A program made the position numbers and the translations under genes. A stretch of 43,452 nucleotides of DNA from Micromonosporaceae bacterium (GTDB taxonomy: Bacteria; Actinomycetota; Actinomycetes; Mycobacteriales; Micromonosporaceae), in assembly GCA_016926535.1 (NCBI GenBank), contig JAFGOK010000100.1, positions 1-43,452 on the forward strand. Reading direction: 5' to 3'. The notes beneath the pieces are model-generated. The model made no database searches. It was not told the DNA's origin and saw only the letters and a list, made by a program, of their open reading frames with translations. Shown here in pieces: positions 43,219-43,452 of the stretch (positions are counted from its first letter, which is position 1; the number at the start of each line of letters is the position of its first letter).

Positions 43219-43452
43219 ATGGCCGCAGTCACCATCCGCAATCTCGACGATCGGATCAGGGAGCGTCTCCGGGTCCGTGCCGCGATGAATGGCCGGTCGA
43301 TGGAGGCGGAGATTCGGGTGATCCTCGCCGACGCCGTTGCCGACTCCCCTGAGGGGAGTGATCTTTTCTCGACCCTGCTGGACCGGTTCGGCCAGGTTGG
43401 TGGGGTCGACCTTGAGTTGCCCCGGCGGGCCACTCCGGCCAGGGCCGCGGAC
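43219..43452 (+). CDS. vapB: FitA/VapB-like ribbon-helix-helix antitoxin, incomplete at the right edge
   Basis: The frame gives 78 residues up to the edge with no stop. The N-terminal 45 residues are a typical Arc/FitA ribbon-helix-helix: MAAVTIRNLDDRIRERLRVR, then RSMEAEIRVILADAV. Complete proteins of this kind have 75-90 residues, so it probably ends soon after the window. The C-terminal part would neutralise a PIN-domain toxin (VapC), expected just downstream but not visible. ATG at 43219 has GGGGG a few bases upstream, and an inverted repeat lies at 43184. It does not belong to the biosynthetic cluster and may mark its outer limit. Confidence 0.82.
   Translation, partial: MAAVTIRNLDDRIRERLRVRAAMNGRSMEAEIRVILADAVADSPEGSDLFSTLLDRFGQVGGVDLELPRRATPARAAD

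Overview
The window is high-GC actinobacterial DNA: GTG/TTG starts, ATGA-coupled genes, a StrR-type regulator, an orphan NarL-type response regulator and LysW-type carrier-protein biosynthesis. It is most likely an antibiotic-producing actinomycete; the genus cannot be told from the sequence. Nearly the whole window looks like one secondary-metabolite gene cluster. Degraded mobile DNA lies at the left edge (tyrosine-integrase relic), near 20 kb and at 42.5 kb (ISAs1-type transposase relics), and a VapB-like antitoxin starts at the right edge. No rRNA, tRNA or CRISPR array was seen.

Layout. 0-0.7 kb: integrase relic and unassigned DNA. 0.7-3.4 kb: TldD/TldE protease pair (+). 3.4-9.5 kb, minus strand: ornithine aminotransferase, two ATP-grasp ligases, an SDR oxidoreductase and an MFS exporter. 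9.7-10.4 kb: response regulator (+). 10.4-18.7 kb, minus-strand operon: LysX-like ligase, LysK-like M20 hydrolase, a C-A-T-TE NRPS and two acyl-CoA dehydrogenase (ACAD) subunits. 19-19.7 kb: sulfotransferase (+). 20.5-21.6 kb: StrR-like activator. 21.8-29.7 kb, core plus-strand operon: two small coupled proteins (candidate aziridine-forming pair), DegT-type aminotransferase, split transketolase, LysW carrier protein, LysY reductase, LysZ kinase, amidinotransferase. 29.9-34.8 kb: CysD, CysN and a three-gene ABC importer. 34.8-42.3 kb: membrane Fe-S oxidoreductase (EtfD-like), second MFS exporter, FemAB-like transferase, EtfB, EtfA and a GNAT enzyme.

Inferred pathway. LysX joins glutamate to the C-terminal Glu of LysW. 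LysZ and LysY convert the side-chain carboxylate to the semialdehyde. The split transketolase adds a two-carbon unit and the DegT enzyme aminates the product. The sulfotransferase activates a hydroxyl with PAPS, and the coupled pair at 21.8-23.4 kb may close an aziridine by sulfate elimination. LysK releases the product. This is the logic described for vazabitide A and azinomycin B (1-azabicyclo[3.1.0]hexane). The amidinotransferase adds a guanidino group, a combination known from ficellomycin, a Val dipeptide of a guanidino-azabicyclohexane amino acid. I therefore read this as a ficellomycin-like cluster.

Unusual parts: a dedicated sulfate import and activation operon that lacks APS kinase; a possible complete electron route from a two-subunit ACAD through EtfBA to a membrane Fe-S reductase; an NRPS whose condensation motif lacks its catalytic histidine although several other amide-forming enzymes are present; and a TldD/TldE pair without an evident precursor peptide. 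All functions are read by eye from sequence. No database search was possible.
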